Of a DNA stretch of 64,000 bases, positions 43,089 through 51,752 are shown piece after piece (position 1 is the first letter of the stretch; each line of letters begins with the position of its first letter). The position numbers and the translations under genes are program-made. The notes under the pieces were generated by a model. That model searched no databases and was not told where the DNA came from. It worked only from the letters and a program-made list of their open reading frames with translations. Source of the stretch: Kribbella capetownensis (GTDB taxonomy: Bacteria; Actinomycetota; Actinomycetes; Propionibacteriales; Kribbellaceae); contig NZ_SJKD01000003.1 of assembly GCF_004331485.1 (NCBI RefSeq), forward strand, positions 310,001-374,000, given 5' to 3'.

Positions 43089-43095
43089 GCTGGGC

Positions 43096-43575
43096 ATGCC
43101 GACCCCGAAGTTCATCCTGGAGCTGCGCGAGAAGATCGGTCACGACCTGCTGTGGCTCACCGGGATCACCGGCGTGGTCCTGAACGACAACGCGGAGGTC
43201 CTCCTGGTACGGCGTGCCGACACCGGCCGCTGGAGCTTGGTCGCCGGCATCCTCGAACCGGGTGAGCAGCCTGCCCTCGCCCTGGTCCGCGAGATCCACG
43301 AGGAGACCGCGGTCGAGGTCGCCGTCGAGCGCCTGCTCAGCGTCGAGGCCCTGCCTCCGTCCAGCTACCCCAACGGCGACCAGGTCCAGTTCCTCGACCT
43401 GTGCTTCCGCTGTCGCCCGCTGCGCGGCGAGCCGCGCGTGAACGACGACGAGTCCCTCGAGGTCGCCTGGTACCCGCTGGCCGGCCTGCCCCCGCTCACG
43501 CCCCGCGAACTGACCTCGATCGAGCGAGCCCTCTCCGCCACCTCTACTCCAGCCCTCCCAGGACTAGAGCCCTGA
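43096..43575 (+). CDS. Nudix hydrolase
   Basis: The Nudix box is complete in GILEPGEQPALALVREIHEE, with the metal-binding REIHEE Glu residues (about residues 52-74 of 159). The N-terminal ELREKIGHDLLWLTGITGVVLND and the strand pattern after the box are those of MutT/NudF-like pyrophosphohydrolases. These cleave nucleoside diphosphate derivatives; the actual substrate is not readable. The ATG at 43096 follows a TAGGGT box by seven bases. It converges on polA and ends at a shared palindromic terminator. Confidence 0.93.
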   Translation: MPTPKFILELREKIGHDLLWLTGITGVVLNDNAEVLLVRRADTGRWSLVAGILEPGEQPALALVREIHEETAVEVAVERLLSVEALPPSSYPNGDQVQFLDLCFRCRPLRGEPRVNDDESLEVAWYPLAGLPPLTPRELTSIERALSATSTPALPGLEP

Positions 43576-43585
43576 CCGACGAGCG

Positions 43586-43615
43586 CCGGTCCCCTCGGTA
43601 CCGAGGGGACACCGG
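43586..43615. terminator. Bidirectional terminator, near-perfect palindrome
   Basis: CCGGTCCCCTCGGTACCGAGGGGACACCGG can pair along almost its whole length between the convergent Nudix and polA genes. Confidence 0.8.
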
Positions 43616-43641
43616 ACGTGGGTGGAGTCGGGGCGGTCGGG

Positions 43642-46371
43642 CTAGTGGGCGGCCTCGTGCCAGGTGCGGCCGACGCCTACCGAGACGTCGAGGGGGACGG
43701 TCATGTCGACGGCGTGGCCCATGTCGCGGCGGACCAGTTCCTCGAGGGGCTCGCGCTCGCCCGGTGCGATCTCGAAGACGAGTTCGTCGTGGACCTGCAG
43801 CAGCATCCGCGACTTCAGGCCGGACTCACGCAGTGACGCGTCCACCTTCAGCATCGCCATCTTGATCACGTCCGCGGCCGAGCCCTGGATCGGCGCGTTC
43901 AGCGCCATCCGCTCGGCCATCTCCCGGCGCTGCCGGTTGTCGCTGGTCAGGTCCGGCAGGTAGCGCCGACGGCCCAGGATCGTCTCGGTGTAGCCGCTCT
44001 TGCCGGCGTCCAGCACGATGCTGCGCAGGTAGTCGCGGACGCCACCGAAACGCTCGAAGTACTCGTCCATCAGCCCGCGCGCCTCGTCGACGCCGATCTT
44101 CAGCTGCTGGCTCAGCCCGTACGCCGACAGGCCGTAGGCGAGACCGTAGTTCATCGCCTTGATCTTGGCCCGCTGCTCCTGCGTCACCTCGGCGGTGTCG
44201 ACCGAGAACACCCGCGACGCCGTCACCGAGTGGAAGTCCATCCCGGAGTTGAACGCCGAGATCAGGCCCTCGTCCTCCGACACGTGCGCCATGATCCGCA
44301 TCTCGATCTGGCTGTAGTCGGCCGACATCAGCGACTCGTGCCCCTCGCCGACGATGAAGGCCTGCCGGATCCGGCGGCCCTCCTCGGTCCGGATCGGGAT
44401 GTTCTGCAGGTTCGGGTCGGTCGAGCTGAGCCGCCCGGTGGCCGCGATGGTCTGGTTGAACGTGGTGTGGATCCGCGCGTCCTTCGGGCTGATCGTCTTC
44501 AGCAGCCCCTCGACCGTCTGCCGCAGCCGGGTCGCGTCCCGGTGCGCCAGCAGGTAGGCCAGGAACGGGTGCTCGGTCTTCTCGAACAGCGCCTGCAGCG
44601 AGTCCGCGTCGGTCGTGTACCCGGTCTTGGTCCGCTTGGTCTTCGGCATCTGCAGCTCGTCGAACAGCACCACCTGCAGCTGCTTCGGCGAACCGAGGTT
44701 GATCTCCTTGCCGATCACCTCGTACGCCGCCGTCGCGGCCTCCCGGACACCGGTGGCGAACCGCGCCTCGAGCTCCTCCAGGTACGGCCGATCGACCGCG
44801 ATGCCGTCGCGCTCCATGCTGGCGATCACATCGATCAGCGGCAGCTCGACGTCCGCGAGCAGCGCCGTACCGGCCTGCTTCTCCAGCTCGGCGTCGAGCG
44901 TGTCGGCCAGGTCGGCGATCGCCCGCGCCCGCAGCATCGTGTGGTCCGCGGCCGGACCACCCTCGATGTCGTCGAAGCTGAGCTGACCGTTGTCGGCCTC
45001 CTCGTTGCGCAGCTCGCGCTTCAGGTACCGAACGGTCAGATCGGCCAGGTCGTACGACCGCTGGTCGGGGCGGACCAGGTACGCACTGAGCTGCGTGTCC
45101 GAGCTCAGACCGGCCAGAGTCCAGCCGCGCTCCAGGAAGCCGAGCAGCGGACCGTTCGCGTCGTGCAGCGCCTTCGGCTGCTTCGGGTCCGCGAGCCAGG
45201 CCTGCCAGGCGGCCTCGTCATCCGGCGTCAGCGTCAGCGGGTCGAACCACGCGGCCGCACCGGCCGTGGTCGCGAGCGCCAGGCCGGTGATCTCACCGGT
45301 CCCGCGACCCCAGCTGCCCTGCACCGCGACGCCGGCCCGCTCGCCGGTGTGCACGTTCTCCTTCAGCCAGCCGGCCACCTCGCCCGGCTTCAGCTGCACG
45401 CCCTCCAGCTCGAAGCCGTGGTCGACGGTCGCGTCGACCTCCTCGTGCTCGGCGACCAGCCGCTCGCGCAGCACCCGGAACTCCAGGCTGTCGAACAGCG
45501 TGTGCACCTTGTCCCGGTCCCACGCCGTCCGGACCAGGTCGTCCACCGCGACGTCCAGCGTGAGGTCGCGGACCAGCTCGTTGATCTGCCGGTTCCGGAT
45601 CACGTCGGCCAGGTGCTCGCGCAGCGACTCGCCGGCCTTGCCCTTGATCTCGTTCACCCGGTCGACCACGTCGTTCAGCGAGCCGAACTGGTTCAGCCAC
45701 TTGGCCGCCGTCTTCGGGCCGACGCCCGGCACACCCGGCAGGTTGTCGCTCTGCTCCCCCACCAGCGCGGCCAGATCCGGATACAACTGCGGGGTCACGC
45801 CGTACTTCTCCTCGACCGCGGCCGGGTCCATCCGGGCGATCTCGGACACGCCACGCTTCGGGTACAGCACCGTGACGTCGTCGCTGACCAGCTGGAAGGC
45901 GTCCCGGTCACCGCTGCTGATCAGCACCTCGAAACCCTGCTCGGAGGCCTGGGTGGCGAGCGTGGCGATCACGTCGTCGGCCTCCCAGCCGTCGATCTCC
46001 GTGGTCGGGATCCGCAGCGCCTCCAGCACCTCCTTGACCAGCGACACCTGTCCCTTGAACTCGTCCGGCGACTTCGACCGGCCCGCCTTGTACTCCGCGT
46101 ACTGCTCGGAGCGGAAGGTCTTGCGGGACACGTCGAAGGCCACACAGATGTGGGTGGGCTGCTCGTCGCGGAGCATGTTGATCAGCATCGAGGTGAACCC
46201 GTACACCGCGTTGGTGTGCTGCCCGGTGGTGGTGGAGAAGTTCTCCACCGGGAGCGCGTAGAACGCCCGGTACGCCAGCGAGTGCCCGTCCAGCAGCAGG
46301 ATCCGCGGCCGGCCGGTGCCTGGCTGCGCGGGGTCCTTGGTCATCGTCGAGGTGTTGGTTTCTGGAGCCAC
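43642..46371 (-). CDS. polA: DNA polymerase I
   Basis: This 909-residue repair and Okazaki-fragment polymerase has an N-terminal 5' nuclease (LLLDGHSLAYRAFYALP, DDVIATLA). A middle 3'-5' exonuclease-like domain follows, then the family A polymerase. Motif A is SADYSQIEMRIMAH, motif B RAKIKAMNYGLAYG, and motif C LLQVHDELVFE. In the exonuclease-like domain the usual DxE of Exo I is missing (EITGLALATTAG), as in mycobacterial PolA, so proofreading is probably absent. The GTG at 46371 lies six bases after a TAGAGT box. It is divergent from the thioesterase gene. Confidence 0.97.
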   Translation of the reverse strand: MAPETNTSTMTKDPAQPGTGRPRILLLDGHSLAYRAFYALPVENFSTTTGQHTNAVYGFTSMLINMLRDEQPTHICVAFDVSRKTFRSEQYAEYKAGRSKSPDEFKGQVSLVKEVLEALRIPTTEIDGWEADDVIATLATQASEQGFEVLISSGDRDAFQLVSDDVTVLYPKRGVSEIARMDPAAVEEKYGVTPQLYPDLAALVGEQSDNLPGVPGVGPKTAAKWLNQFGSLNDVVDRVNEIKGKAGESLREHLADVIRNRQINELVRDLTLDVAVDDLVRTAWDRDKVHTLFDSLEFRVLRERLVAEHEEVDATVDHGFELEGVQLKPGEVAGWLKENVHTGERAGVAVQGSWGRGTGEITGLALATTAGAAAWFDPLTLTPDDEAAWQAWLADPKQPKALHDANGPLLGFLERGWTLAGLSSDTQLSAYLVRPDQRSYDLADLTVRYLKRELRNEEADNGQLSFDDIEGGPAADHTMLRARAIADLADTLDAELEKQAGTALLADVELPLIDVIASMERDGIAVDRPYLEELEARFATGVREAATAAYEVIGKEINLGSPKQLQVVLFDELQMPKTKRTKTGYTTDADSLQALFEKTEHPFLAYLLAHRDATRLRQTVEGLLKTISPKDARIHTTFNQTIAATGRLSSTDPNLQNIPIRTEEGRRIRQAFIVGEGHESLMSADYSQIEMRIMAHVSEDEGLISAFNSGMDFHSVTASRVFSVDTAEVTQEQRAKIKAMNYGLAYGLSAYGLSQQLKIGVDEARGLMDEYFERFGGVRDYLRSIVLDAGKSGYTETILGRRRYLPDLTSDNRQRREMAERMALNAPIQGSAADVIKMAMLKVDASLRESGLKSRMLLQVHDELVFEIAPGEREPLEELVRRDMGHAVDMTVPLDVSVGVGRTWHEAAH

Positions 46372-46377
46372 GTACCG

Positions 46378-46383
46378 ACTCTA
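46378..46383 (-). promoter_or_regulatory. -10 box of a probable leaderless promoter (polA)
   Basis: TAGAGT on the minus strand ends six bases before the polA GTG. Confidence 0.5.
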
Positions 46384-46425
46384 GTGGTTCCCACGGACAG
46401 TTCTCACACACCCGCGCTGCTGCCG

Positions 46426-46431
46426 TAGTCT
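46426..46431 (+). promoter_or_regulatory. -10 box of a probable leaderless promoter (thioesterase)
   Basis: TAGTCT ends six bases before the GTG at 46438. Together with the polA box it forms a back-to-back promoter pair in 54 bases. Confidence 0.5.
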
Positions 46432-46437
46432 GCCCCT

Positions 46438-46857
46438 GTGACTGATCACATGGACCTCGGCCCGGGTATGGGTCTGGAGGGCACGCTCCTGCAGCTGATG
46501 GGAATCGTTGTCACCGAAGCCTCCCCGGAGCGGGTGGTCGCGACCATGCCGGTCAAGGGCAACACCCAGCCGTACGGGCTGCTCCACGGCGGCGCGTCCT
46601 GCGTGCTCGCCGAGAGCCTGGGCTCGATCGGCTCGGCCCTGCACGCGGCGACGTACGACAAGGTCGCGGTCGGCGTGGACATCAACGCCACCCACCACCG
46701 CGCGGTCCGCGAGGGCACCGTGACGGGCGTCGCCACCCCGATCTACCTCGGCCGCACCACCACGTCGTACGAGGTCGTGATCACCGACGATCGGGACAAG
46801 CGGGTCTGCACCGCACGGCTCACGTGCCAGCTGATTCAGGCTCCGCCGGGTAAGTGA
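46438..46857 (+). CDS. PaaI-like hotdog-fold thioesterase
   Basis: The 139-residue protein has the hotdog fold with the PaaI-type signature QPYGLLHGGASCVLAESLGSIG (about 43-64). The conserved His-Gly-Gly and Glu are the active-site elements, and AVGVDINATHHRAV follows. These enzymes hydrolyse acyl-CoA thioesters, often aromatic or beta-hydroxy ones such as 1,4-dihydroxy-2-naphthoyl-CoA. It stands beside polA in many actinobacteria, without a clear functional link. Its last 38 bases overlap the convergent GNAT gene. Confidence 0.9.
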   Translation: MTDHMDLGPGMGLEGTLLQLMGIVVTEASPERVVATMPVKGNTQPYGLLHGGASCVLAESLGSIGSALHAATYDKVAVGVDINATHHRAVREGTVTGVATPIYLGRTTTSYEVVITDDRDKRVCTARLTCQLIQAPPGK

Positions 46858-47467
46858 CCTCGGCCGGTCCGTCGACGTGCGCCACGTCGGTGGGCAGCGG
46901 ACGGCCGAGCTGCGCGCGGCGGGCGATCACGGACCGTCGCGACGACAGCAGGGCCAGCAGGTTCGGCGCGTGCTCGGCCGCGAGCCGGCGGCGCACCGTG
47001 TGCGTGGTCGCATAGCGCAGTACGCCGGCCTGGGCCAGCCCGAGTCTGGCGAGGAACCTGTTCGCCTCACGGGCGACCGGGGGCGCGACCGCGGCGACGT
47101 GTGCGCAGTTCTCGTGCTCGGCCCACGAGGTCGCCTCGGCGATGAGTGCCTTGCCCAGTCCGTGGCGGCGGGCCTCGTCACTGACGTGCAGGTACTCGAC
47201 CGTCACCGCGAGGTCCTCGTGCAGTGGGCTGATCGCGGCCCGGCGCAGATACGCCATGCCGTGGACGGCGCCGTCGAGCTCACCGACGACGAGTCGGCCG
47301 AACGGATCGTCCAGATGCTTGCTGACAGCAACCTCGACCGCTGCCGACGACGGCGCCGCCGGCAGCCGGGACGGATGACCGGCTCCGGTGGCCAGCTCGC
47401 GCCACAGCGCGACCAAGGCGGCGGCATCACCGCGTTGGGCGTCCCTCACCTCGATGGCTGATGCCAC
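46820..47467 (-). CDS. GNAT family N-acetyltransferase
   Basis: Residues 1 to about 150 form the GNAT fold. It includes the motif A acetyl-CoA region (VEYLHVSDEARRHGLGKALIAEATSWAEH, about 88-116), whose RRHGLGKAL loop is the Q/R-x-x-G-x-G/A signature, and ANRFLARLGL. A 60-residue C-terminal extension (RRLAAEHAPNLLALLSSRRSVIARR) is rich in Arg and Leu and unusual in length. The GTG at 47467 has a perfect AGGAGGT site. The acceptor is unknown; acylation of a small molecule or ribosomal protein is possible. Confidence 0.88.
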   Translation of the reverse strand: MASAIEVRDAQRGDAAALVALWRELATGAGHPSRLPAAPSSAAVEVAVSKHLDDPFGRLVVGELDGAVHGMAYLRRAAISPLHEDLAVTVEYLHVSDEARRHGLGKALIAEATSWAEHENCAHVAAVAPPVAREANRFLARLGLAQAGVLRYATTHTVRRRLAAEHAPNLLALLSSRRSVIARRAQLGRPLPTDVAHVDGPAEVTYPAEPESAGT

Positions 47468-47591
47468 AGCGACCTCCTGCTTCGGTCCACCCCCGAGGTG
47501 AACGGGACGGCGGATACGCTCGTCCCCGCGCAACAGTAGGCCCTTGCGGGTCACTTGCAAAGCTGCGCCGCGAGGTGATCGGAGACCAGGT

Positions 47592-48332
47592 TTGTTCATC
47601 GGAATCGGCACTGCTGTGAACGTCGCGACGGTGCTCGTCGGGTCGGTACTCGGCGTGCTCGTGGGCCACCGGCTCAGTCACCGAACCAGGGATCTGGTCA
47701 CCGACGCGCTCGGTCTGGTCACGCTGCTGATCGCGGTCAGCAGCGCACTCACGGTGGGCGACGCGGTCCTCAGCGACGCGGTCGGTGACAGCGCACCGAT
47801 CCTGATCGTGCTGGGCGCGATGCTGATCGGCGGGATCACCGGGTCGCTGCTCCGGATCGAGCTACGACTGGAGGAATTCGGGGCGTGGCTGCAGCACCGG
47901 TTCCGCCGTGCTGAGGGCGAGAGCACGTTCGTCGAGGGATTCGTGACGGCCTCGATGGTGTTCTGTGTGGGGCCGCTGACCTTCCTGGGCTCGCTGTCCG
48001 ACGGACTCGGCCGGGGCGCGGATCAACTGTTCCTGAAGGCGGTACTGGACGGGTTCGCGTCGATCGCGTTCGCCGCGTCCCTCGGCTGGGGTGTGACGGC
48101 GTCGGCGCTCGTCGTCCTGGTGGTGCAGGGGTCGATGACCGCGGTCGGCGCCGTATTGGGCGACGTACTCCCCGACGCGCAGGTGACCGCGCTCGGTGCG
48201 ACTGGTGGCGTGATGCTGATCGGCGTGGCTCTGCGGTTGCTGAAGATCAAGCAGATCGCGGTCGCCGACCTGCTGCCCGCGCTGATCGTCGCTCCCCTGC
48301 TGGTGCAACTGCTGGTCGTCATTCGTCGCTGA
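47592..48332 (+). CDS. DUF554 family membrane protein
   Basis: The 246-residue protein has seven to eight TM helices and Gly-rich segments typical of DUF554 (YdfK-like): GIGTAVNVATVLVGSVLGVLVG at the start, GAMLIGGITGSLLRIE, and MVFCVGPLTFLGSLSDGL in the middle. The family is probably a transporter, but its substrate is unsettled. I place the start at TTG 47592, which has GGAGACCAGG upstream; GTG at 47616 is an alternative. It is divergent from the GNAT gene and ends at a strong bidirectional hairpin. Confidence 0.85.
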   Translation: MFIGIGTAVNVATVLVGSVLGVLVGHRLSHRTRDLVTDALGLVTLLIAVSSALTVGDAVLSDAVGDSAPILIVLGAMLIGGITGSLLRIELRLEEFGAWLQHRFRRAEGESTFVEGFVTASMVFCVGPLTFLGSLSDGLGRGADQLFLKAVLDGFASIAFAASLGWGVTASALVVLVVQGSMTAVGAVLGDVLPDAQVTALGATGGVMLIGVALRLLKIKQIAVADLLPALIVAPLLVQLLVVIRR

Positions 48333-48361
48333 ACCCCCTGGTGGGTGGCACCAGGGGGTTC
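48331..48361. terminator. Bidirectional terminator hairpin
   Basis: A perfect 13-base stem (GAACCCCCTGGTG/CACCAGGGGGTTC) with a short loop separates DUF554 from the convergent livF. Confidence 0.88.
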
Positions 48362-48373
48362 AGCCGACGAGTG

Positions 48374-49090
48374 TCAGTCCTCGCCGAGGTAGGCCTTGCG
48401 CACCTCGTCGTTGACCAGCAGGTCGCGGCCGGTGCCGGACAAGACGATCTTGCCGACCTCGAGCACGTAGCCGAAATCCGCGCGCTTCAGCGCGGCCTGG
48501 GCGTTCTGCTCCACCAGCAGGATCGTCGTACCCTGCGACTGCAGCTCGCTGACCGTCGACATGATCCGCTTCATCATGATCGGCGACAGCCCCATCGACG
48601 GCTCGTCCAGCATCAGCAGCTTGGGCCGGCTCATCATCGCCCGGCCCATCGCCAGCATCTGCTGCTCACCACCGGAGAACGTCCCGGCCGGCTGCTTGCG
48701 CCGCTCCCCCAGGATCGGGAACAGGTCGTACGCCGAGTCCAGATCGGTGCGTACGCCGGCCGGGTCCTTGCGGGCGAACGCGCCGAGCAGCAGGTTCTCC
48801 TCGACCGACAACCGCGGGAAGATCCGCCGCCCTTCCGGCGAGTGGGCCAGACCGCGGGCGACGATGTCGTGCGCCGCCACCTGGTCGATCCGCTCGCCCT
48901 GGAACAGAACCTCGCCCGACGTCGGCCGCAGCAGCCCCGAGATCGTCCGCAGCGTGGTGGTCTTGCCGGCGCCGTTGGTGCCGATCAGCGACACCACCTG
49001 CCCCTGCTCCACGCTGAAGCTGATCTTCTTCACCGCGACGATCTTGCCGTAGGCAACTTCCAGGTCGCGGACCTCCAGCATCGCGCTCAT
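48374..49090 (-). CDS. livF: Branched-chain amino acid ABC transporter ATPase LivF-like
   Basis: One of two ATPases of the Liv (HAAT) importer. The Walker A motif GTNGAGKTT is at about residues 37-45; the signature SGGEQQM and Walker B LLMLDEPSMGLSP follow, then the switch His in ILLVEQNAQAAL. The 238-residue length is typical of LivF, which is shorter than LivG. The C-terminal region (DVEVGKIVLSGTG-like) is normal. The start overlaps the livG stop by four bases (ATGA). It is the last gene of the operon, and the hairpin at 48331 ends it. Confidence 0.95.
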   Translation of the reverse strand: MSAMLEVRDLEVAYGKIVAVKKISFSVEQGQVVSLIGTNGAGKTTTLRTISGLLRPTSGEVLFQGERIDQVAAHDIVARGLAHSPEGRRIFPRLSVEENLLLGAFARKDPAGVRTDLDSAYDLFPILGERRKQPAGTFSGGEQQMLAMGRAMMSRPKLLMLDEPSMGLSPIMMKRIMSTVSELQSQGTTILLVEQNAQAALKRADFGYVLEVGKIVLSGTGRDLLVNDEVRKAYLGED

Positions 49091-50043
49091 GAGCGGCCCT
49101 CCTCGTCGGCGACGGTCGTGTCCTGGACGTGCGCGTCCTGGACCTCGTCCTCGTCGTCCTCCTCGCCGGTGCCGATGTAGGCCTCGATCACCCGCGGATC
49201 GGACTGCACCTCGTGCGGGGTGCCCTCGACCAGCGCCTCGCCGCGGACCAGGCAGAGCACCCGGTCGCAGAGGTTGAAGATGAACCGCATGTCGTGCTCG
49301 ATCACCACGACCGACAGGCCCGAGTCGCGGATCTTGAAGATCAGGTCGCTGGCCTGCCGCGTCTCCTGCGGGTTCATGCCGGCCGTCGGCTCGTCCAGCA
49401 GGATGAGCTTCGGGTCGGTGGCCAGCGCCCGCGCGATCTCGAGCCGGCGCTGGTCGCCGTACGGCATGTTCCGGGCCAGGTGCTCGGTCGACTTGCTGAG
49501 ACCGACGAAGTCGAGGAGCTCCTGGGCCCGCGCCCTGGTGGCAGCCTCCTCGCGGCGGAACTTCGGCCCGCGCAGGACCGAGGTGAGCGCGCCCGAGCTG
49601 GTCCGGCAGTACCGCCCGACCATCACGTTCTCCAGCGCGGTCATGTTCGCGAACAGGCGGATGTTCTGGAACGTCCGGGCCATCCCGGCGCGGACCACCG
49701 CCCGCGGCTTGGGTGGCAGCGGGGTGAGCGCACCCAGCGGCTCCACCCGCACGGCCTCCGGGTCGTCCGCCTGCTTCCTGGTCGCCTTCGGCGCCTTCCG
49801 CGGTGTGCCGGCGAATCGGACCTGACCGCCGGTCGGCTTGTAGAGGCCGGTCAGGCAGTTGAAGAACGTCGTCTTGCCGGCGCCGTTCGGGCCGATCAGA
49901 CCGACGATCTCGCCTTCGCGGACCGTCAGGTTGACGTTGTTGACCGCCAGCAGACCACCGAACCGCATGGTCACACCGGATGCCTCCAGCACCGGCTGCC
50001 CTCCAGTCCGGGCCGGTTGGCGCTGCGTGTCGGTGACGGTCAT
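49087..50043 (-). CDS. livG: Branched-chain amino acid ABC transporter ATPase LivG-like
   Basis: The second ATPase, 318 residues. The Walker A motif GPNGAGKTT lies at about 51-59, with a YGDQRRLEIARALA signature region, Walker B LILLDEPTAGMNP, and the LivG-type end SVVVIEHDMRFIF. Two extras lengthen it: a basic insertion after the first strands (PRKAPKATRKQADDPEAVRVEP, about 82-103) and an acidic C-terminal tail (EEDDEDEVQD). Both are outside the catalytic core. The start overlaps the end of livM by four bases. Confidence 0.94.
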   Translation of the reverse strand: MTVTDTQRQPARTGGQPVLEASGVTMRFGGLLAVNNVNLTVREGEIVGLIGPNGAGKTTFFNCLTGLYKPTGGQVRFAGTPRKAPKATRKQADDPEAVRVEPLGALTPLPPKPRAVVRAGMARTFQNIRLFANMTALENVMVGRYCRTSSGALTSVLRGPKFRREEAATRARAQELLDFVGLSKSTEHLARNMPYGDQRRLEIARALATDPKLILLDEPTAGMNPQETRQASDLIFKIRDSGLSVVVIEHDMRFIFNLCDRVLCLVRGEALVEGTPHEVQSDPRVIEAYIGTGEEDDEDEVQDAHVQDTTVADEEGRS

Positions 50044-51752
50044 TTCGCCTCCTCGACGGCGAGGCGTTCTTCTTCGACCTCTACGGCCAGCGCCTCGTCC
50101 TCCTCGTGGAACTCCAGCTGCCGGCGTCTGCTCGCGACCAGGCCCTCCGGCCGGAACCGCATCATCAGCACCAGCAGCAGGCCGAACAGCAGCAGCCGGT
50201 ACTCCGAGAAGAACCGCAGCTTCTCCGGCAGCAGCTTCAGGATCGTTGCCCCCAGCAACACACCGGCGATGGTGCCCATACCGCCGAGCACGATCGCGGC
50301 GAGCAGGAACGCCGACTCCAGGAAGATGTACTGGTCCGGGCTGACCGCACCGTCCTGATGGGCCTTGATCGTGCCGGCCAGACCAGCCAGGAAGGCACCG
50401 ACCGCGAACGCGAGCAGCTTCAGCCCGAAGGTGCTCACGCCCATCGCCTCGGCCGCCTTCTCGTCCTCCCGGATCGCCACCCAGCCACGGCCGATCCGGC
50501 TGTTGTTCAGCCGGGAGAAGACCAGGATGACGAACGCGGTCAGGATCAGCAGCAGGAAGTAGTAGTTCGAGAAACGGCCGAGCTCGATCCCGGCGACCGT
50601 GTGCACGTCGCCGAAGTTGAACCCGCCGATCTCCAGGTCCGGGATGCCCGGGACGCCGTTCGGTCCGTTGGTCAGGTTCGGCCCGTTGTTGCCGTCCAGG
50701 TTGAACATCGAGAACCGGAAGATCTCACCGAAGCCGAGCGTCACGATGGCCAGGTAGTCACCCGAGACCCGCAGTGTCGGCGTACCGATGATCAGACCCA
50801 GGGTCGCCGCGACACCGGCACCGATCAGCATCACGACCAGGAACGGCGGCTTCCACCCGATGGTGGCGAACGCCGAGGTCGACATGGTGGCGGCCACGTA
50901 GGCGCCGGATCCGAGGAACGCGATGTACCCGAGGTCCAGCAGACCGGCCAGACCGACCACGATGTTCAGGCCCATCGCGGTCGCCGCGAAGACCAGCACC
51001 TGGGTGGCGATCGACATGTTCGCGTCCGACCCGCCCTGGGTGAACGGGAACAGGAACGCCACCAGGAACGCCGACAGCGTGAGCACCTTGCGGTTGCGCT
51101 GAGCGACATGGCCGACCCAGCTCAGTGCACCGGTCCGGAACAGTACGGCCGCGACGGCCGCGATGAAGACCAGGCAGAGGATGAACGACCAGGCGTCCTC
51201 CAGGCCGAGCGCGTACGCCGCGACGAACAGCACCGCGGCCATCAGCACCGCGATCGAGAGGATCTCGAACCAGGCCGGCAGTCTCGCCTCGCTCATGTCC
51301 CGCAACTGCCGCAGCGGCAGCAGCCAGGCACTGACCAGGATCAGCGCGGCACCGGCGAACGAGATGTACCCGCCGGGGTTCACGTTGATCAGGCCGTCGG
51401 AGTCGGCCGAGATCGCGACCAGGACCAGCAGCATGTACAGCGTGAGCGTCAAGCCCAGGGCCCGCAGACCGGCGGTGACGTCGAGCCACGCGCCCAGCTT
51501 GGTCAGTGGACCCTTCTCGGCCAGCAGCAGGACCAGCGCGATCAGCGCGAGGATGATCGCCAGGATCTGCAGGCCACCCGGATAGAAGTTGATCGACAGG
51601 TCGCCGAGGATCTGGCCGTCGTAGCTCCACGACAGGAACGAACCGGCGATGACCAGCACCACCCCGGCCAGGCCCAACGGCCAGGCGAGAGGCTTGCCCT
51701 GCGGCTCGGCCGCGGTCTCCGGCTCCGCCGGAGGCGTCTTCACATCGGTCAT
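50040..51752 (-). CDS. livM: Branched-chain amino acid ABC transporter permease LivM-like, with large N-terminal extension
   Basis: The canonical LivM core spans about residues 222-545 (LNIVVGLAGLLDLGYIAFLGSGAYVA, the RVSGDYLAIVTLGFGEIFR region and the KAAEAMGVSTFGLKLLAF EAA-like loop). Before it lie about 220 extra residues with six or seven hydrophobic segments, not part of ordinary LivM proteins of about 320-420 residues. The C-terminus ends in an acidic coil-like tail (EEDEALAVEVEEERL). It overlaps livH and livG by ATGA. The extra module may be regulatory or an accessory membrane domain; function unknown. Confidence 0.92.
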   Translation of the reverse strand: MTDVKTPPAEPETAAEPQGKPLAWPLGLAGVVLVIAGSFLSWSYDGQILGDLSINFYPGGLQILAIILALIALVLLLAEKGPLTKLGAWLDVTAGLRALGLTLTLYMLLVLVAISADSDGLINVNPGGYISFAGAALILVSAWLLPLRQLRDMSEARLPAWFEILSIAVLMAAVLFVAAYALGLEDAWSFILCLVFIAAVAAVLFRTGALSWVGHVAQRNRKVLTLSAFLVAFLFPFTQGGSDANMSIATQVLVFAATAMGLNIVVGLAGLLDLGYIAFLGSGAYVAATMSTSAFATIGWKPPFLVVMLIGAGVAATLGLIIGTPTLRVSGDYLAIVTLGFGEIFRFSMFNLDGNNGPNLTNGPNGVPGIPDLEIGGFNFGDVHTVAGIELGRFSNYYFLLLILTAFVILVFSRLNNSRIGRGWVAIREDEKAAEAMGVSTFGLKLLAFAVGAFLAGLAGTIKAHQDGAVSPDQYIFLESAFLLAAIVLGGMGTIAGVLLGATILKLLPEKLRFFSEYRLLLFGLLLVLMMRFRPEGLVASRRRQLEFHEEDEALAVEVEEERLAVEEAK

